This document shows, piece by piece, positions 57,735-64,000 of a stretch of 64,000 bases of DNA; position 1 is the first letter of the stretch, and every line of letters starts with the position of its first letter. The position numbers were made by a program, and so were the translations under genes. This DNA is from Symbiodinium natans. Taxonomy: Eukaryota > Sar > Dinophyceae > Suessiales > Symbiodiniaceae. The notes under the pieces were generated by a model. It did not search any database. It had not been told where the DNA came from and was given only the letters and a program-made list of their open reading frames with translations. Where the stretch lies: the NCBI GenBank assembly GCA_905221605.1, contig CAJNDS010002590.1:1091672-1155671 (forward strand), read 5' to 3'.

Positions 57735-60700
57735 TGCGCAGATGGGACGAGGCGGGAGGCGAGCATCATGAGCATCAGCTGGGTGCTTTTTCGGCCTCAT
57801 GGCCCCCTAAGCTCCAGACGCTTGCAAAACCCTTCACCCCAGTGATTGCGCAGATGGGACGAGGCGGGAGGCGAGCATCATGAGCATCAGCTGGGTGCTT
57901 TTTCGGCCTCATGGCCCCCTAAGCTCCAGACGCTTGCAAAACCCTTCACCCCAGTGATTGCGCAGATGGGACGAGGCGGGAGGCGAGCATCATGAGCATC
58001 AGCTGGGTGCTTTTTCGGCCTCATGGCCCCCTAAGCTCCAGACGCTTGCAAAACCCTTCACCCCAGTGATTGCGCAGATGGGACGAGGCGGGAGGCGAGC
58101 ATCATGAGCATCAGCTGGGTGCTTTTTCGGCCTCATGGCCCCCTAAGCTCCAGACGCTTGCAAAACCCTTCACCCCAGTGATTGCGCAGATGGGACGAGG
58201 CGGGAGGCGAGCATCATGAGCATCAGCTGGGTGCTTTTTCGGCCTCATGGCCCCCTAAGCTCCAGACGCTTGCAAAACCCTTCACCCCAGTGATTGCGCA
58301 GATGGGACGAGGCGGGAGGCGAGCATCATGAGCATCAGCTGGGTGCTTTTTCGGCCTCATGGCCCCCTAAGCTCCAGACGCTTGCAAAACCCTTCACCCC
58401 AGTGATTGCGCAGATGGGACGAGGCGGGAGGCGAGCATCATGAGCATCAGCTGGGTGCTTTTTCGGCCTCATGGCCCCCTAAGCTCCAGACGCTTGCAAA
58501 ACCCTTCACCCCAGTGATTGCGCAGATGGGACGAGGCGGGAGGCGAGCATCATGAGCATCAGCTGGGTGCTTTTTCGGCCCGCCCCCTAAGCTCCAGACG
58601 CTTGCAAAACCCTTCACCCCAGTGATTGCGCAGATGGGACGAGGCGGGAGGCGAGCATCATGAGCATCAGCTGGGTGCTTTTTCGGCCTCATGGCCCCCT
58701 AAGCTCCAGACGCTTGCAAAACCCTTCACCCCAGTGATTGCGCAGATGGGACGAGGCGGGAGGCGAGCATCATGAGCATCAGCTGGGTGCTTTTTCGGCC
58801 TCATGGCCCCCTAAGCTCCAGACGCTTGCAAAACCCTTCACCCCAGTGATTGCGCAGATGGGACGAGGCGGGAGGCGAGCATCATGAGCATCAGCTGGGT
58901 GCTTTTTCCGGCCTCATGGCCCCCTAAGCTCCAGACGCTTGCAAAACCCTTCACCCCAGTGATTGCGCAGATGGGACGAGGCGGGAGGCGAGCATCATGA
59001 GCATCAGCTGGGTGCTTTTCGGCCTCATGGCCCCTAAGCTCCAGACGCTTGCAAAACCCTTCTCCCCAGTGATTGCGGGAGGCGAGCATCATGAGCATCA
59101 GCTGGGTGCTTTTCCGGTCAGATGGGCCCCCTAAGCTCCAGACGCTTGCAAAAACCCTTCGCCCCAGTGATTGCGTCGATGGGACGAAGCGGGAGGCGAG
59201 CATCATGAGCATCAGCTGGGTGCTTTTCCGGTCAGATGGCCCCCTAAGCTCCAGACGCTTGCAAAAACCCTTCGCCCCAGTGATTGCGCCGATGGGACGA
59301 AGCGGGAGGCGAGCATCATGAGCATCAGCTGGGTGCTTTTCCGGTCAGATGGGCCCCTAAGCTCCAGACGCTTGCAAAAAACCCTTCGCCCCATGATTGC
59401 GCCGATGGGACGAAGCGGGAGGCGAGCATCATGAGCATCAGCTGGGTGCTTTTCCGGTCAGATGGGCCCCTAAGCTCCAGACGCTTGCAAAAACCCTTCG
59501 CCCCTTGCAAAAACCCTTCGCCCCAGTGATTGCGCCGATGGGACGAAGCGGGAGGCGAGCATCATGAGCATCAGCAGGGTGCTTTTCTGGTCAGATGGGC
59601 CCCTAAGCTCCAGACGCTTGCAAAAACCCTTCGCCCCAGTGATTGCGCCGATGGGACGAAGCGGGATGCGAGCATCATGAGCATCAGCTGGGTGCTTTTC
59701 CGGTCAGATGGGCCCCTAAGCTCCAGACGCTTGCAAAACCCTTCGCCCAGTGGTTGCGCCGATGGGACGAAGCGGGAGGCGAGCATCATGAGCATCAGCT
59801 GGGTGCTTTTCCGGTCAGATGGGCCCCTAAGCTCCAGACGCTTCCAAAAACCCTTCGCCCCAGTGATTGCGCCGATAACACGAAGCGGGAGGCGAGCATC
59901 ATGAGCATCAGCTGGGTGCTTTTCCGGTCAGATGGGCCCCTAAGCTCCAGACGCTTGCAAAAACCCTTCGCCCCAGTGATTGCGCCGATGGGACGAAGCG
60001 TAAGCTCCAGACGCTTCCAAAAACCCTTCGCCCCAGTGATTGCGCCGATAACACGAAGCGGGAGGCGAGCATCATGAGCATCAGCTGGGTGCTTTTCCGG
60101 TCAGATGGGCCCCTAAGCTCCAGACGCTTCCAAAAACCCTTCGCCCCAGTGATTGCGCCGATAACACGAAGCGGGAGGCGAGCATCATGAGCATCAGCTG
60201 GGTGCTTTTCCGGTCAGATGGGCCCCTTTAGGCTCCAGACGCTTCCAAAAACCCTTCGCCCCAGTGATTGCGCCGATAACACGAAGCGGGAGGCGAGCAT
60301 CATGAGCATCAGCTGGGTGCTTTTCCGGTCAGATGCCCTCTTTAGGCTCCAGACGCTTGCAAAACCCTTCGCCCCAGTGATTGCGCCGATGGGACGAAGC
60401 GGGAGGCGAGCATCATGAGCATCAGCTGGGTGCTTTTCCGGTCAGATGCCCCCTTTAGGCTCCAGACGCTTGCAAAACCCTTCGCCCCAGTGATTGCGCC
60501 GATAACACGAAGCGGGAGGCGAGCATCATGAGCATCAGCTGGGTGCTTTTCCGGTCAGATGGCCCCCTTTAGGCTCCAGACGCTTGCAAAACCCTTCGCC
60601 CCAGTGATTGCGCCGATAAAACGAAGCGGGAGGCGAGCATCATGAGCATCAGCTGGGTGCTTTTCCGGTCAGATGGCCCCCTAAGCTCCAGATGCTTGCA

Positions 60701-62560
60701 AAACCCTTCGCCCCAGTGGGACGAAGCGGGAGGCGAGCATCATGAGCATCAGCTGGGTGCTTTTCCGGTCAGATGGCCCCCTAAGCTCCAGACGCTTGCA
60801 AAACCCTTCGCCTCAGTGATTGCGCCGATGGGACGAAGCGGGAGGCGAGCATCATGAGCATCAGCTGGGTGCTTTTCCGGTCAGATGGGCCCCTAAGCTC
60901 CAGACACTTCCAAAGCCCTTGGCCCCAGTGATTGCGCCGATAAAACGAAGCGGGAGGCGAGCATCATGAGCAACAGCTGGGTGCTTTTCCGGACAGATGG
61001 GCAACTGAGCTCCAGACGCTTGCAAAACCCTTCGCCCCAGTGATTGCGCCGATGGGACGAAGCGGGAGGCGAGCGTCATGAGCATCAGCTGGGTGCTTTT
61101 CCGGTCAGACGGGCCCCTGAGCTCCAGACGCTTGCAACACCCTTCGCCCCAGTGATTGCGCCGATGGGACGAAGCGGGAGGCGAGCATCATGAGCATCAG
61201 CTGGGTGCTTTGCCGGTCAGATGGGCCCCTAAGCTCTAGACGCTTGCAAAACCCTTCGCCCCAGTGATTGCGCCGATGGGACGAAGCGGGAGGCGAGCAT
61301 CATGAGCATCAGCTGGGTGCTTTTCCGGTCAGATGGGCCCCTGAGCTCCAGACGCTTGCATAACCCTTCGCCCCAGTGATTGCGCGGATGGAACGAAGGG
61401 GGAGGCGAGCATCATGAGCATCAGCTGGGTGCTTTTCCGGTCAGATGGGCCCCTGAGCTCCAGACGCTTGCAAAACCCTTCGCCCCAGTGATTGCGCCGA
61501 TGGGACGAAGCGGGAGGCGAGCATCACAAGCATCAGCTGGGTGCTTTTCAGGTCAGATGGCCCCCTAAGCTCCAGACGCTTGCAAAACCCTTCGCCCCAG
61601 TGATTGCGCCGATATAACGAAGCGGGAGGCGAGCATCATGAGCATCAGCTGGGTGCTTTTCCGGTCAGATGGGCCCCTAGACGCTTGCAAAACCCTTCGC
61701 CCCAGTGATTGCGCCGATGGGACGAAGCGGGAGGCGAGCATCATGAGCATCAGCTGGGTGCTTTTCCGGTCAGATGGGCCCCTGACCTCCAGACGCTTGC
61801 ATAACCCTTCGCCCCAGTGATTGCGCGGATGGAACGAAGCGGGAGGCGAGCATCACAAGCATCAGCTGGGTGCTTTTCAGGTCAGATGGCCCCCTAAGCT
61901 CCAGACACCTTGCAAAACCCTTCGCCCCAGTGATTGCGCCGATAAAACGAAGCGGGAGGCGAGAATCATGAGCATCAGCTGGGTGCTTTTCCGGTCAGAT
62001 GCCTCCTTTAGGCTCCAGACGCTTGCAAAACCCTTCGCCCCACTGATTGCGCCGATAACACGAAGCGGGAGGCGAGCATCATGAGCATCAGCTGGGTGCT
62101 TTTCCGGTCAGATGGCCCCCTTTAGGCTCCAGACACTTGCAACACCCTTCGCCCCAGTGATTGCGCCGACGGGACGAAGCGGGAGGCGAGCATCATGAGC
62201 ATCAGCTTGGTGCTTTTCCGGTCAGATGGCCCCCCTAAGCTCCAGACGCTTGCAAAACCCTTCGCCCCAATGATTGCGCCATCATGAGCATCAGCTGGGT
62301 GCTTTTCCGGTCAGATGGCCCCCTAAGCTCCAGACGCTTGCAAAACCCTTCGCCCCAGTGATTGCGCCGACGGGACGAAGCGGGAGGCGAGCATCATGAG
62401 CATCAGCTGGGATCTTTTCCGGTCAGATGGCCCCCCTAAGCTCCAGACGCTTGCAAAACCCTTCGCCCCAATGATTGCGCCGATGGGACGAAGCGGGAGG
62501 CGAGCATCATGAGCATCAGCTGGGTGCTTTTCAAATTCCGGTGCAAAAACCCTTCGTGGG
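57735..62560 (+). repeat. 112-bp satellite array, about 43 units
   Basis: Units contain GCATCATGAGCATCAGCTGG, then GGTGCTTTT, a CC(C)CTAAGCTCCAGACGCTTGCAAAACCC-type segment, and CCCAGTGATTGCGC with GGGACGA. Cores start at 57763, 57875 and 57987, so the period is 112 nt, which is not a multiple of three. Units from 57.74 to about 59.03 kb are almost identical. Units from 59.07 kb on carry a CCGGTCAGATGG variant and vary in length. The long open frames on both strands across it reflect the repeat, not genes. Confidence 0.95.
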
Positions 62561-62799
62561 TCGCAATATTCCAGAATGCCGAATCAACGCACAGTTGGGA
62601 AGTGACACTGGCACAGCTGCCGATGGTGCTGCTGCATCGGCTGACGCCGACGTCAAGCCCTCTCATCTTGGCAGGCCCTTTCCAGCCTGTGAAGCGCATA
62701 GGCGGCACGAGCCGTTAAGTGTCCATGTGGCTTCGGAGGTTGCCACAATTGATCGCAGCCACACAGAGAGCACTCTTCGATCTTCGAGCGCCGCATTCG

Positions 62800-63103
62800 C
62801 CGTTAAACGAGTGAGGACCAAGTTGTTCAGCTTCCTTTGAGACAGCTGCGAGCCTGCGCTCGGTGCAGGAAACCCCGCTTTTTCCCTACGTGCCCCTTTG
62901 TCAGCACTCCCAGAACAAAATCGCGCTGCGCGGGCCCAGGCCCGAACGCCTGCCGAGGTACCTGCTCCCTTCGCCATCCCCAGGTCATCCCACTTGTCGG
63001 GACTGCGTTGTAACGCGACCCTTGCTGCTCCTTTCTCAGCCGGCCCACGGATGCTAAGCTGCCGCATCTGCATGAAGGGCAACTCTTCAGCCTGCACCTT
63101 CAT
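62800..63103 (-). CDS. candidate 5' coding exon, unrecognised protein
   Basis: A minus-strand frame begins at ATG 63103 (MKVQAEELPFMQMRQLSIRG) and continues with QRSPDKWDDLGMAKGAG before a GTACCTC possible donor near 62959. Codon use is good and the start lies downstream of several possible leader-acceptor AGs. It points into the satellite and toward the methyltransferase, so it could be that gene's first exon. That link is inference. Confidence 0.35.
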
Positions 63104-64000
63104 CTTGACGTGCTCTTCACACGCTTTCGGATGCCCCCTGTTTTTTCACAATGCTGCCTCGTGTGCACGAGTTGGCTCAGAACTTTCCTAGCTGGCTCCG
63201 TATGCAGGCGTTTGCTGCTTCCCCTCCCTCATAAGTAGGCGAGTGTCGTTGTGGCTTCCTGGGGCATGTTTTCTTTTCCCCCGTCTCAAGCCATAGAAAT
63301 ATTTGTTCTGATGCATTGCGTCGCCCTCAGATTTAGTGTACAGTGGTTTGCCTGCGATGCCCTACGCGTCCGCCCTGATCCTACTTTGCGAGGCTGTTTA
63401 CATCTGTTTACCATGTCACCTTGGCGGCACATGTTTTCGGGCGTTTCAGAACAAGTAGTGCAAGCGGGCGTCACGGCTGCTGGCGCTTTGCTTGTGTCAC
63501 AAGCTTCGCACTGTCGCTCTTCTCGAACCACAGGCCCTTCCAGGGACAGGGGCCCTCTTCGGGCAATCATCGTTCCTTAACTTTGAGGAAGCCATGTAAC
63601 AAGACAATGCATGCTTCAAGAGGTTAGAAGTCAACAACTGACGTCGACGATTGTTTGGCTGGTGGCAACGTGGTCTTTGCTCGATTTTTTAGGGCAGTAT
63701 TGTCACTGTTGACCTTCAGCTTGGCTTCCCCCGGGTCTTGTACCTGCCCTCCACTTGTGAAATCCTGCAACTGAACAGCACTAAACTCAACTGTGGAGTT
63801 GTGATGTGTCTTTCTAGAGCTGAGAAAGTAGCGAGAGCGCTGGGCATGAACACGAAAACGACGCAGGGCCGAGGCCGAGCTGGAGGAGAAGGAGACGTGG
63901 CGGAGGCGCGTGGAGGAGCTCGAGGCTGCAAGGCGCGCGCGCCTGCGCGCCTTTCTCGCTTTCTCTCTTTCTGAGGAGGGCGCCAAGTTTTAGTGTTCTG
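63104..64000. other. no supported gene
   Basis: Unique sequence with no convincing exon on either strand. A CGCGCGC patch lies near 63932-63955. Confidence 0.3.

Noticed and set aside
57735-62560. Many 60-140 residue open frames with repeated MSISWVLFR- or MLMMLASRF-like starts on both strands
   Set aside because: They follow the 112-nt satellite, whose period is not a multiple of three. Open frames occur in several frames and on both strands because the unit lacks stops, not because a protein is encoded.
1-64000. tRNA, rRNA, CRISPR arrays, bacterial operons, retroelement reverse transcriptase or transposase
   Set aside because: No cloverleaf-compatible boxes, spacer-repeat pattern or recognisable catalytic motifs were seen by eye. 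A covariance-model and profile search would be needed to exclude diverged copies.

Overview
This window is eukaryotic nuclear DNA, almost certainly from a dinoflagellate (Symbiodiniaceae or another suessialean is my inference). It has no prokaryotic layout: no operons, Shine-Dalgarno sites or long open frames. Four genes could be rebuilt from short exons, and all four show the dinoflagellate splicing signature. Introns start with GC or GA more often than GT, and nearly all end AG followed by an exonic G. Interstitial TTTAGGG/CCCTAAA tracts, the plant/alveolate telomere unit, are scattered throughout.

Layout, with all four recognised genes on the minus strand. (1) 9.1-38.5 kb: a very long gene for a CDC16/APC6-type TPR subunit of the anaphase-promoting complex. 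N-terminal exons lie at 38.5-35.3 kb and central to C-terminal exons at 20.0-9.1 kb. (2) Inside its 15 kb central gap, on the same strand, are two tandem copies of a complete 16-exon phosphoglycerate mutase gene (20.6-26.8 kb and 27.7-31.2 kb). The copies encode the same 260-residue enzyme and differ by seven synonymous changes only. (3) 52.0-55.1 kb: part of a FAD-dependent monooxygenase resembling kynurenine 3-monooxygenase. (4) 55.8-57.4 kb: the C-terminal half of a SAM-dependent methyltransferase. Its 5' part must lie at or beyond a 4.8 kb satellite.

Two minisatellites occur: a 53-bp unit at 22.5-23.4 kb, inside intron 11 of one PGAM copy, and a 112-bp unit at 57.7-62.5 kb. Their units differ but share a 20-bp core. 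Telomere-like tracts lie within about 6-40 nt of splice junctions in all four recognised genes and in one candidate gene.

The rest (1-9 kb, 39-52 kb, 62.6-64 kb) has scattered exon-like stretches on both strands. I list them as unrecognised candidates with low confidence. No tRNA, rRNA, CRISPR array or autonomous transposon was recognised.
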